From Agrococcus sp. SL85 (GTDB lineage: Bacteria > Actinomycetota > Actinomycetes > Actinomycetales > Microbacteriaceae), in assembly GCF_026625845.1 (NCBI RefSeq), contig NZ_CP113066.1, forward strand, positions 310,001 to 374,000: a stretch of 64,000 nucleotides of DNA, read 5' to 3'. The position numbers were made by a program, and so were the translations under genes. Position 1 is the first letter of the stretch. Every line of letters starts with the position of its first letter. Below are positions 36,331 to 44,600 of the stretch, piece after piece. The notes under the pieces were generated by a model. It worked only from the letters and a program-made list of their open reading frames with translations. It had not been told where the DNA came from and made no database searches.

Positions 36331-37236
36331 TCAGCGTCGGATCCTGGGCACCTCGGGAGGCGGCTCCCGCACGAAGCGGCGCGGATCGGCGTCGGGCTCC
36401 TCGAGCGCGTGCTCGATCCAGCTCCGCACCCGCTCTGCGCTCGGCGGGTTGTGGCCGGGGCAGTGGTACTCCTCCGCGGCGCGCACGATCTCCCCTCCGT
36501 GCGCCTCCAGGAAGGGTCGTGCGTGCCGATCGAGGTGCTCGAGATCGCCGGAGTTCTGCACGTACCAGGCGCGGCCCGGCCCGAGCGCCTCGTAGCGGTG
36601 GACGAGATCGACGCGCTCGCGCAGCTCGCTGCGCGCTTCGATGCCGTCCCAGCCGCCGAAGCGGTTGTAGACGAACTGGCGGAAGGGCCGTGCCGTGGGC
36701 CGCAGCCGCAGCCGCGTCTGCGGCGAGATCGCGACGGCCAGGGCCTCCGGCACCCGAGGTGCCATCGCGAGCGCCGCGAAGCCGCCGGAGGACGCACCCG
36801 CGACGACCGCGGACCGGATGCCCCACGCCTCGATCGCGCGGCGCACGAGGGACGCGTAGCGGTCGATGAGCGGGGTGTCCGGGTCGCCCACGAACCACGC
36901 GGTGGCGAGGCTGCGCTCGAGGCTCAGCGTCGTGTCCGCGAGCAGGAGGAGGTTCGCGTCGAGCGCCGAGAGGCTGCGGAGCCGCTCGAACCTCGGCAGC
37001 TCGTCGTGCGCGCGGTCGAGCGTGCCGTGGAGGTGCACGACGAGCCGGTCGGAGCCCGGGCGCCGGAGGGCGAGCGCAGCGAGCGGCAGCTCGCCCGAGG
37101 CGCCGGCGATGTCGTGCCGGACGAGCTCCTCGCCGTCGTCGAGGCGGAGCTCGGCGAGGGATCCCCAACTGCGCCGCACGGCATCGCCTGCCACGAGGGG
37201 ATCGGTGTCGGCGTCGGTCGAGGGATGGTCAGGCAT
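36331..37236 (-). CDS. Alpha/beta-hydrolase-fold protein of the glycan locus, copy 2
   Basis: 301 residues from ATG 37236, which lies 7 nt after a TACGAT box (37249-37244 on the minus strand), consistent with a leaderless mRNA; an ATG at 37245 is the alternative. It is a clear paralogue of 20861-21745: shared LVVHLHGTLDRAHDELPRFE, VVAGASSGGFAALAMAPRVPE (Ser elbow), WYVQNSGDLEHLDRHARPF and YHCPGHNPPSAERVRSWIE. The catalytic Ser, Asp and His candidates are all conserved. The pair flanks most of the glycosyltransferase genes. Glycan modification (acylation or deacylation) is inferred. It has no signal peptide. Confidence 0.72.
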   Translation of the reverse strand: MPDHPSTDADTDPLVAGDAVRRSWGSLAELRLDDGEELVRHDIAGASGELPLAALALRRPGSDRLVVHLHGTLDRAHDELPRFERLRSLSALDANLLLLADTTLSLERSLATAWFVGDPDTPLIDRYASLVRRAIEAWGIRSAVVAGASSGGFAALAMAPRVPEALAVAISPQTRLRLRPTARPFRQFVYNRFGGWDGIEARSELRERVDLVHRYEALGPGRAWYVQNSGDLEHLDRHARPFLEAHGGEIVRAAEEYHCPGHNPPSAERVRSWIEHALEEPDADPRRFVREPPPEVPRIRR

Positions 37237-37313
37237 CCGGAGCATCGTACCGCCGGGCGATCGCCCGCGCGGCTCATGGCCGCGGCTCAGGCGGCTGCGG
37301 GAGCCTGGGTGCG

Positions 37314-37877
37314 ATGGCATCCCTCGACTCGCGCGACCCCGCTCCCCGCCGCCAGCGGGGCGCGGTGGGCGCGCCCCTGCGCCGCCCCGCCCTCGCCGCG
37401 CTCGCGATCCTGGTGCCCGTCGCGCTCCTCGTCACGCTGTGGCCCACGCACGCGCTCCTGCGGCTGAAGCCCGTCACGGTCCGCGGCCTCACGTGGCTGC
37501 ACGACCGCGGGGTCGTGGAGTGGCTCACGTGGGTGCGGCTGGAGGTGCTCGCGAACGTCGCGATGCTCGTGCCCGTGGCGGCGGCGCTCGCGCTGGCGCT
37601 CGGCGCGCGCCGATGGCCGTGGGTGCTCGGCGCGTGCGTCGCCGCGAGCGTCGGGGTCGAGCTCGTGCAGCTGCAGATGCCTGGCCGCGTCGCCTCGCCC
37701 CTCGACGTCGTGGCGAACGCCGCGGGCGCCGCGCTCGGCTGCGCGCTGGGCGTCGCCCTCGAGCGCGTCGCCGTGGCCGCTCGCCGCTCGCGCATGCGCC
37801 GTGCCGTGGCCGAGCACGAGCCGGCGGCCGGCGGCGCCCCGCTCTCGGGACCTGGCCGGGGCGGCTCCGGGCGGTAG
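37314..37877 (+). CDS. VanZ-like membrane protein
   Basis: 187 residues with four or five membrane segments (LAALAILVPVALLVTLWP, LEVLANVAMLVPVAAALALAL, WVLGACVAASVGVELVQL). The block NVAMLVPVAAAL followed by VELVQLQMPGRVASPLDVVANAAGAALG is the VanZ family signature. The polar tail (~35 residues) has no match. VanZ proteins are associated with low-level glycopeptide resistance, but most homologues have no assigned function. ATG 37314 is divergent from the hydrolase gene by 77 bp. Confidence 0.84.
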   Translation: MASLDSRDPAPRRQRGAVGAPLRRPALAALAILVPVALLVTLWPTHALLRLKPVTVRGLTWLHDRGVVEWLTWVRLEVLANVAMLVPVAAALALALGARRWPWVLGACVAASVGVELVQLQMPGRVASPLDVVANAAGAALGCALGVALERVAVAARRSRMRRAVAEHEPAAGGAPLSGPGRGGSGR

Positions 37878-37929
37878 GCTGGGCGGTCGCCGAGGGCACC
37901 GCCTCGGCCCGACGACGGAAGCGCCGCCC

Positions 37930-38685
37930 ATGCCCCTCCCCCGCCTCATCGCCTTCGACCTCGACGACACCCTCGCGCCGTCGAAGTCGCCGCTCGAGCC
38001 CGCGATGGTCGCGACCCTGTCGCGCCTCGTCGCCTCCACGCCCGTGTGCATCATCTCCGGCGGCAACTACGAGCAGTTCCGCAAGCAGGTCGTCGAGCCC
38101 CTGGCGGCCGCCGGCGCCACGGGCCTCGAGGACCTCCACCTCATGCCCACGTGCGGCACCCAGTACTTCCGCCTCGTGGACGGCGAGTGGCAGCGCGTCT
38201 ACGCCGAGCTGCTGACGCAGGACGAGATCGACCGCGCCGCGGAGGCCGTCGAGCGCCGCGCCAAGGAGCTGGGCCTCTGGGAGGCCGAGACCTGGGGCCC
38301 GCGCATCGAGGATCGCGAGACGCAGGTGACCTTCTCGGCCCTCGGGCAGTCGGCCCCCGTCGAGGCGAAGTCGGCGTGGGACCCCGACGGCGCGAAGAAG
38401 AGCGCGCTGCGCGACGCCGTCGCGAAGGACGTGCCCGACCTCGAGGTGCGCTCGGGCGGCTCGACCTCGGTCGACATCACGCGCCGCGGCATCGACAAGG
38501 CGTACGGGATGCGCAAGCTCGAGATCGCCACCGGCATCCCGCTCACCGAGATGCTCTTCATCGGCGACCGCCTCGACGTCGACGGCAACGACTACCCCGT
38601 CGTCGGCACGGGCGTGCCCACGCTCGCCGTGACCGGCTGGGAGCACACGGTCGAGGTGGTCGAGGGGCTCCTCGCCGACGCCTGA
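37930..38685 (+). CDS. Phosphomannomutase-like HAD-family phosphatase
   Basis: 251 residues. Motif I is LIAFDLDDTLAPSKSPL (nucleophile Asp), motif II CIISGGNYEQF, the cap contains LHLMPTCGTQYFRLVDG, and motif IV LFIGDRLDVDGNDYP. The layout is that of eukaryotic-type (PMM1/2-like) phosphomannomutases of the HAD-IIB class, close to the usual ~250 residues. If it is a true mutase, it makes mannose 1-phosphate for GDP-mannose, fitting the surrounding glycan genes. A plain sugar phosphatase is the alternative. ATG 37930 gives the family N terminus; the upstream in-frame ATG overlaps the VanZ gene and is not used. Confidence 0.82.
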   Translation: MPLPRLIAFDLDDTLAPSKSPLEPAMVATLSRLVASTPVCIISGGNYEQFRKQVVEPLAAAGATGLEDLHLMPTCGTQYFRLVDGEWQRVYAELLTQDEIDRAAEAVERRAKELGLWEAETWGPRIEDRETQVTFSALGQSAPVEAKSAWDPDGAKKSALRDAVAKDVPDLEVRSGGSTSVDITRRGIDKAYGMRKLEIATGIPLTEMLFIGDRLDVDGNDYPVVGTGVPTLAVTGWEHTVEVVEGLLADA

Positions 38686-38707
38686 GCGCGCCGCACCTCC
38701 TACCATG

Positions 38708-38741
38708 GGAGCGCCGTCCCGCAGCCGCGGGTCGGCGCTCC
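38708..38741 (+). terminator. Strong hairpin between the HAD gene and galE
   Basis: GGAGCGCCG (38708-38716) pairs with CGGCGCTCC (38733-38741), enclosing a second CCCGC/GCGGG stem. It follows the HAD stop by 22 bp. A TACCAT -10-like box at 38701-38706 lies just before it, so it could instead sit in the galE leader and act as an attenuator; the galE GGAGG (38750) is 8 nt further on. Confidence 0.5.
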
Positions 38742-38757
38742 TGCGATCGGAGGCCCC

Positions 38758-39768
38758 ATGCGCGTGCTCCTCACCGGCGGCGCCGGCTTCATCGGCACCC
38801 ACACCGCCGTCGCGCTCGCCGAGCACGGCCACGAGCCCGTCGTGCTCGACGACCTCTCGAACGCGAGCGAGGAGGCGGTGCGCCGCGCCGCCGCGATCGC
38901 GGGGCTCGAGATCCCGCTCGTCGTCGGCGACGCCGGCGACGCCGCGGTCGTGGGCCGCGCGATCGCCGACCACGGCATCGAGGCGGTCATCCACTTCGCG
39001 GGCCTGAAGGCCGTCGGCGAGTCGGTCGCGCAGCCGCTCGCCTACTACCGCGTCAACATCGGATCCGCGGTCGCGACGCTCGAGGCGATGGCCGCGCACG
39101 GCGTCGACCGCTTCGTCTTCTCCTCCTCGGCCACCGTCTACGAGCAGCCGGGCGCGGGCCTGCGCGAAGACGCGCCCGTCGGCATCGACCTCGGCAACCC
39201 CTACGGCCGCACCAAGGCGATGATCGAGGCGATCGTCGCCGACGCCGCGGCGGCCGATCCGGCGCTCCGCGCCGCGGTGCTGCGCTACTTCAACCCCATC
39301 GGCGCGCACCCCTCGGGCGAGATCGGCGAGGACCCCAAGGGCGTGCCGAACAACCTCGTGCCCTTCCTCGCGCAGGTCGCCGCCGGCGAGCGCGCCTCGC
39401 TGCGGATCTTCGGCGACGACTACCCGACGCCCGACGGCACGGGCGTGCGCGACTACATCCACGTGCTCGACCTCGCCGAGGGCCACGTCGCCGCGCTCGA
39501 GGCGCTGGAGCCCGGCGTGCTGGTGGCGAACCTCGGCACGGGCCGCGGCGGCTCGGTGCTCGAGGTGCTGCGCGCCTTCGAGGCCGCGGTCGGGCACGAC
39601 CTGCCCCACGAGGTCGTGCCCCGACGCCCGGGGGATGCCGCGATCTCGACCGCCGACCCGTCGCGCGCGCACGAGCTGCTCGCCTGGCGCGCGACCCGCA
39701 CGCTCGACGAGGCGATCGCCGACACCTGGCGCTGGCAGCAGCGGAACCCGCGCGGCTTCCGCGGCTGA
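38758..39768 (+). CDS. galE: UDP-glucose 4-epimerase
   Basis: 336 residues. The NAD-binding motif MRVLLTGGAGFIGTHTAVAL, FAGLKAVGESV, the catalytic YxxxK in NPYGRTKAMIEAI together with Ser in FSSSATVYEQ, LRYFNPIGAHPSG, and VRDYIHVLDLAEGH are all present. NNLVPFLAQVA and the long C terminus are typical of bacterial GalE. It interconverts UDP-glucose and UDP-galactose, linking galU at the left edge to a galactose-containing polymer. GGAGG sits 6 nt before the ATG. It marks the right edge of the polysaccharide locus. Confidence 0.95.
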   Translation: MRVLLTGGAGFIGTHTAVALAEHGHEPVVLDDLSNASEEAVRRAAAIAGLEIPLVVGDAGDAAVVGRAIADHGIEAVIHFAGLKAVGESVAQPLAYYRVNIGSAVATLEAMAAHGVDRFVFSSSATVYEQPGAGLREDAPVGIDLGNPYGRTKAMIEAIVADAAAADPALRAAVLRYFNPIGAHPSGEIGEDPKGVPNNLVPFLAQVAAGERASLRIFGDDYPTPDGTGVRDYIHVLDLAEGHVAALEALEPGVLVANLGTGRGGSVLEVLRAFEAAVGHDLPHEVVPRRPGDAAISTADPSRAHELLAWRATRTLDEAIADTWRWQQRNPRGFRG

Positions 39769-39901
39769 GCGGCGATCCCAGGGCTGCCGTTCCGGCTGCC
39801 TGCGCGGGCCGCCGTGAGCGGAGCGCGAGCGATCGCGCCCTCGGCGCATGCGGGGTGTGAGGTGCAGGCGCGAGCCAGCCCCGCGCGAGTAGGCAGGAGG
39901 C

Positions 39902-39940
39902 ATGCCGACCTCCCGACCGCGCGACGCGCAGCGCCGATGA
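39902..39940 (+). CDS. Possible 12-residue leader peptide
   Basis: ATG 39902, one base after AGGAGG, opens a 12-codon frame (MPTSRPRDAQRR) whose TGA overlaps the ATG of the next gene (ATGA). The close AGGAGG spacing is suboptimal. The layout could give translational coupling of the downstream gene, or it may be chance. Confidence 0.3.
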   Translation: MPTSRPRDAQRR

Positions 39941-40440
39941 CGCTCACCGACCTCCTCCCGACGCTCCGCGCGTCGATCGCCGACCCCCTCGACGTCGACG
40001 CGTGGCCTGCGGGCACCCGTGCCGCCGTCGGCGACGTCGCCGTCGGCGGCCGGTCGCTCGCCCGCCTCGCCGCCCTGCAGGGCACGCCCTGCGCATGCTC
40101 GACGGCCGCTGCGGTGCCCTGCACGGGCGGGCGCCCCTCCCCCTCCCATCGCGCGGGCGCCGTGGTCGTCGCGGTGCGCGCCATCGACGAGACCGGCGCC
40201 GTCGCCGTGGGCGCAGACCTCGCGGGGACGTCGCTCGCGTGCGCCGACGTGGCGCTGCGCTGGACCGAGGCCCGGCTCATCGGCCGTGCCTCGACCGCGC
40301 GCCGCGCGAGCACCCCCGTCGGGGGAGGCTGCGCCCTGCTCCCCGTCGACCTCAGGGTCGGCGACCTGCTGGCGGTGCCGACCGAGGCCTGGGCCGAGGT
40401 GCAGGACGGGGCGGACGCGCGCACGCGGCGGCACGCATGA
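39937..40440 (+). CDS. Conserved-looking hypothetical protein
   Basis: 167 residues from ATG 39937, chosen because MTLTDLLPTLRASIADPLD has good helical coding character, while the upstream extension to 39814 does not. It has a Cys-rich turn (TPCACSTAAAVPCTGG), then three or four beta-strand-like blocks (AVVVAVRAIDETGAVAV, ARLIGRASTARR, LPVDLRVGDLLAVPTEA). There is no signal peptide or membrane helix. I do not recognise the family. It starts on the stop of a short leader frame and is followed 86 bp later by the FMN reductase gene. Confidence 0.55.
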   Translation: MTLTDLLPTLRASIADPLDVDAWPAGTRAAVGDVAVGGRSLARLAALQGTPCACSTAAAVPCTGGRPSPSHRAGAVVVAVRAIDETGAVAVGADLAGTSLACADVALRWTEARLIGRASTARRASTPVGGGCALLPVDLRVGDLLAVPTEAWAEVQDGADARTRRHA

Positions 40441-40526
40441 CCGCCTGCGCCGCGATGGCGACCGCCGCCGCGAGCCTGGACGTCCGCCTGACGACACGCG
40501 CGCCGGGGCGCGCGATGCTGGGGGAC

Positions 40527-41117
40527 ATGACCGAGACCTACCACCACGAGCCCCCGTACCGGATCGGCGTGATCGTCGGCAGCATCGCCGCATCCTCGAT
40601 CAACCGCCGCCTGGCCCGCGCGCTCATGGCCCTCGCGCCCGAGTCCCTCGAGTGCTCCTTCATCGAGATCGACCGCCTGCCGCTCTACGACCGCGAGCGC
40701 GACGACGCGTTCCCCGAGGAGGCGACCGCGCTCAAGGAGGCGATCGAGGGCTCCGACGGCCTCATCATCGTGACGCCCGAGTACAACCGCTCGATCCCCG
40801 GCACCCTGAAGAACGCGATCGACTGGGCCTCGCGCCCCGGTGGCAGCAACTCGCTCACGCGCGTGCCCGTCGGCGTCGTCGGCACCTCGCCGAGCGCCAT
40901 CGGCACCGCCGTCGGCCAGCAGCACCTCAAGTCGATCCTCTCCTACTGCAACGCCCCGCTCATGAACGAGATCGAGGCCTTCATCCAGTACCCGGACGGG
41001 CTCGTGGACGACGACGACCGCATCACGGTCGAGAGCACGCGCGAGTTCCTCGCCGACTGGATGCGCGCCTACGACGGCTTCGTGCGGCGGGTGCTGACGG
41101 TCGTGCCGCAGGACTGA
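40527..41117 (+). CDS. NADPH-dependent FMN reductase
   Basis: 196 residues with the flavodoxin-like fold of the NADPH_dep_FMN_red family. The phosphate-binding loop is VIVGSIAASSINRRLARAL; the flavin-contact motif IIVTPEYNRSIPGTLKNAIDW is the family signature, and GSNSLTRVPVGVVGTSPSAIG follows. It reduces FMN, quinones or azo compounds with NAD(P)H in the cytosol. ATG 40527 was preferred; an in-frame ATG four codons upstream (40515) is possible. No clear link to its neighbours. Confidence 0.9.
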   Translation: MTETYHHEPPYRIGVIVGSIAASSINRRLARALMALAPESLECSFIEIDRLPLYDRERDDAFPEEATALKEAIEGSDGLIIVTPEYNRSIPGTLKNAIDWASRPGGSNSLTRVPVGVVGTSPSAIGTAVGQQHLKSILSYCNAPLMNEIEAFIQYPDGLVDDDDRITVESTREFLADWMRAYDGFVRRVLTVVPQD

Positions 41118-41198
41118 CGCCGCAGGACCGACGCGGCGGCGGCGCCCGGGCGCCCGAGGCGGCGGCGCGCGGGCGCGCCGAGCCGCTACCGTGATGCC

Positions 41199-41591
41199 GT
41201 GGAGCTCCTCGACTCGGCCGGCGCGATCGGCGAGCTCGTGTCGTGGCTCGGGCTGCTGCTGGGCCTGCCGTTCCTCGTGGTCTCGTGGGCGATCCGGCTG
41301 CGCGACGGCGACTGGCTGCCGGTGGAGGTCGTCGTGGTGCCGGTGCCCGGCGGCGCGATCGCGCGCTGGTTCGCGGGCGGCGACTTCCACGAGCGCCGCC
41401 TCGCCCACGACGAGCGCGACCGGATCGGCGAGGGCGACCACCAACCGGCCTACGTCGCGGAGCGCCGCCCGTGGCGCATGGAGGTCGAGCCGCACTCCCC
41501 CGCCGCGCGCATCATGCGCATCATCGGCCTCGTGCTCGTCGTGCTCGGCCTCGTCGGCCTCGCGGTCTCGTTCCTGCCGATGCTCGCCTGA
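41199..41591 (+). CDS. Small membrane protein, function unknown
   Basis: 130 residues from GTG 41199. Two hydrophobic helices, near the N terminus (LVSWLGLLLGLPFLVVSWAI) and at the C terminus (IIGLVLVVLGLVGLAVSFLP), flank a ~70-residue polar domain with WLPVEVVVVPVPGG and FHERRLAHDERDRIG. Likely an inner-membrane protein with both ends anchored. I do not recognise the family. It is convergent with the metallophosphoesterase gene across a perfect 16-bp hairpin. Confidence 0.6.
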   Translation: MELLDSAGAIGELVSWLGLLLGLPFLVVSWAIRLRDGDWLPVEVVVVPVPGGAIARWFAGGDFHERRLAHDERDRIGEGDHQPAYVAERRPWRMEVEPHSPAARIMRIIGLVLVVLGLVGLAVSFLPMLA

Positions 41592-41630
41592 CGGCGCGCC
41601 TCGGGTCGACGCACCCGCTGCGCCTGCGTG

Positions 41631-41666
41631 GCGAAGGGCCCGGCGGTCCCCCGCCGGGCCCTTCGC
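41631..41666. terminator. Bidirectional hairpin terminator
   Basis: A perfect 16-bp stem (41631-41646 with 41651-41666) around a TCCC loop, 40 bp after the small membrane protein and 10 bp before the stop of the convergent metallophosphoesterase gene. It is the strongest hairpin in the window and works in either orientation. Confidence 0.85.
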
Positions 41667-41675
41667 TCGCTGCGG

Positions 41676-44600
41676 TCAGCTGCGGCGCGCCCTGCGCGAG
41701 AGCAGGATCGCGGCGGCCCCCGCGAGCAGGAGCAGCACCGCCAGCCCGAGACCCCACGGCTCCGCACCGGTACGAGGGAGGCTGTCGCCGACCTGCGGAT
41801 CGGGGCCCGCGCCGCCGTCGGCGTCGCCGTCCTCGCCGCCGCCCTGGCCGTCGCCGGGCTCTCCGCCCGTGCCCTCGCCCTCCTCGAGCGCCACCGACCG
41901 CACCTCGGATCGCACCTCGCCGCCGAACGCATCGGTCGCGGTCACGTACCAGCCGTGCGTGCCTGCTCCCGGCGCCCAGTCGACCGAGACCACCGCACCG
42001 CTCGCTGCGCTCCGCACCGCCCCGATCTGCGTGCCATCGAGCGCAGCGCCGGCCTCGATCACCGCCCCCGTGAGCACCTCCGCGCGGAACCCGTCACCGA
42101 CGAGCTCCTTGTCCCGCGGCTCGATGCCGAGCGTCTCGTACGAGACGACGAAGTCCTGATCCTCGGCCGGCAGCGAGGCGTCCTCCGCGTCGTAGTCCTG
42201 GAGGGAGGGCGAATAGGTGCGCACGCGCATCTGCGCGCCCTCGTTGTCGAACTGCAGCAGGCGCAGGTACCCCAGGCCGCCCTCCGGCAGCCCCTGGTAG
42301 TCGAACAGCATCTGCGTCACGGTGCGGTCGTCGACCCCGTCGCCGTCGTCGTCGAACGAGTCGAAGCGCGTGTAGGCGTCGTGGTAGTGCCCCGACATGA
42401 CCATCGACACGTTCGGGTTCGTCGCCACGACCTCGTCCTGCACCCGCTGCGGCACGGGCCCGAGCCCGCCGGTCGTGAGCAGGTACTCGTGGAGGTTGAT
42501 GATGCCGACCCGCTCCGGGTGCCTCGCGAGCGCCTCGTTCATCCACGCGATCTCCGCGTCGCCCGGTTCCCAGCTCATCGAGACGACGACGAAGTCGATG
42601 CCCCCGGCCGTGAAGAGGTCGACGTGGCCGCGGTTGTCCTCGTACGACTCCGCGTACCAGGGGTTCGACGCGTAGCGCGCCTCGCCGAAGTACCGGCCGT
42701 AGGAGCCGTAGTCATCCTCGAAGTTGCCGACGTCGTGGTTGCCGGCCAGCATGCCGTAGGGCAGGCGCGCCTCATCGAGCATCCGGTACGCGGCGTCGGC
42801 GTTCTCCCACTGGTAGCCCTGGTCGCGCTCGTCGACGATGTCGCCGGTGTGGAACACGTACTGCAGGTCGATCGCCTCGCGCTGCTCCAGGAAGTACTCG
42901 TGGATCGCGAGCTGGTGGTCGTAGAACTCCTCGTTGTAGTACTGCGTGTCCGACTCCCAGCCGAGCGTGAAGTCGTACTCGTCCCGCGGGGTGTCGTCGG
43001 GATGCGCGGGCGTCACCGCGGTGCCGCGGTCCGACTGCGGGGCGCCGGCCCAGCCCTCGGAGTGCTGCACGAGGAACCGCGCGGTGCCGTCGACGACGCG
43101 ATCCTGCGCCGCCACCTCGGCCGCGAGCACGAACGCCTCGCCGTCGGCGGTGGTGCTGTGCTCGTCGACCCGCTCCCAGCCCGCCTCTGCGGCGTTCCAG
43201 ACGTGCAGCACCACCGTGGCGCCGGTGTTCGCCGAGCCGTCCCACCGCACGCGCAGCGTCGCATCCTCCGCACCCTCGGGCACCGCGACGTCGAACGCCT
43301 GGTAGGGCAGGGCGTCGGCGCTCGCCGTGGTCACCGAGCCGCCGCCGATCGCGGCGAGCGCGTCGCGCTGCGCGACATCGAGGCTCGGCGCCCTCGCGCG
43401 CCTCGGGCGCCGCGAGCGCGTCGCGGGTCTCGCCCGCGCTCGCCGTCACCGCAGCGTCGGCGGCGTCGAAGGCGTGGCCCTCGCGGAAGACGACGTCGAG
43501 GTCGTCGCCCGTGGGGTCGGTGGCACGGGCCGAGAGCTCGACCTCGTCGCCGACGACGGTCGCGCCGTCCTCGGGCGAGAGCAGCTCGATGGCCGGATCC
43601 TCGGCCGCGGTCGTGAACGTCCGCGTGGTCTCGGATGCGTTGCCTGCGGCGTCCGTCGCGGTCACGACGAGCCGGTGCTCGCCGGCCGCGAGCGCGAGGG
43701 TCGACGTGGTGTGCGGCAGCGCGACCTCGACGCCGTCGAGGGTCGCGACGACCTCGGCGACCTCGCTCGTCGCATCCGTCGCCTCGGCGTCGAGCACGAT
43801 CCCGCCCTGCAGGCGCTCGCCCTCGACGCGGTCGGCGGTGGCCGTCGTGGTCACCTCGGGGGCCGTGTTGTCGACCACGACGCGCGCCTCGGCGCTCGCG
43901 GACCCGTCGGTCGCCGAGACGACGTGCTCGCCGTCGGCCGTGGCCGTCGTGTCCCAGGCGTGGGCGACGGCGACGAAGGCGTCGGCCGGCAGGTCGAACA
44001 GGGCCGGGTAGGTGTCGTGCTGGCCGTCGTTCGAGTCACCCATGCCGATCGAGCCGCCGGCGTACCCCTGCGGCTGCAGCGTGCGGCCGTCCGGCAGCAC
44101 GAGGCGCGGGTTCGAGAACGAGAAGTCGTCGTTGTTCTCGTTCGCGTCCTCGCACGGCCAGGCCTTCGTGCCGGCCGAGACGAGCAGCTCGAGCTGCTCG
44201 CCGAGCGCGATCGCGTCGAGCGGCACCTCCGCGGTGATCGTCTCGGTCTCGGCGTAGGTGCCGCGCTCGAAGACCGTGAGCACCTCGCCGGAGGTGCAGC
44301 GCTCGTCGACGGTCGCGCCCACGCCCGGCAGCACGATCGCGTTGCGGAAGCGCGCGTCGGTCGCGGTGACGTCGATCGCGAAGACCGGCGCGGCCTCGAG
44401 CTGCGGCGTGGTGGAACTGACGGCGGCGCCGTCGATCGCGAGCTCGACGTTCGACGGGTACGACTCCCCCGCCGCCGAGATCGACGCGGTGCCCGAGAGC
44501 AGGTCGCCGTCCTCGACGCTCAGCCGCACGGGCGACGTGTCGACGCCCTCGATCGGCACGCGCACCACATCGGTCCGCGCCTCGTTGCGGCCGTCGGTCG

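Noticed and set aside
36290..36797. Upstream extension of the 34389 glycosyltransferase to an 802-residue protein
   Set aside because: The extension is antisense to the alpha/beta-hydrolase gene and has no family match; ATG 36284 has a ribosome-binding site.
5958..43385. Frameshifted genes called as true pseudogenes
   Set aside because: Reading continues at full quality on both sides of each break, catalytic residues are conserved in both parts, and the breaks share one tetranucleotide, which decay would not produce.
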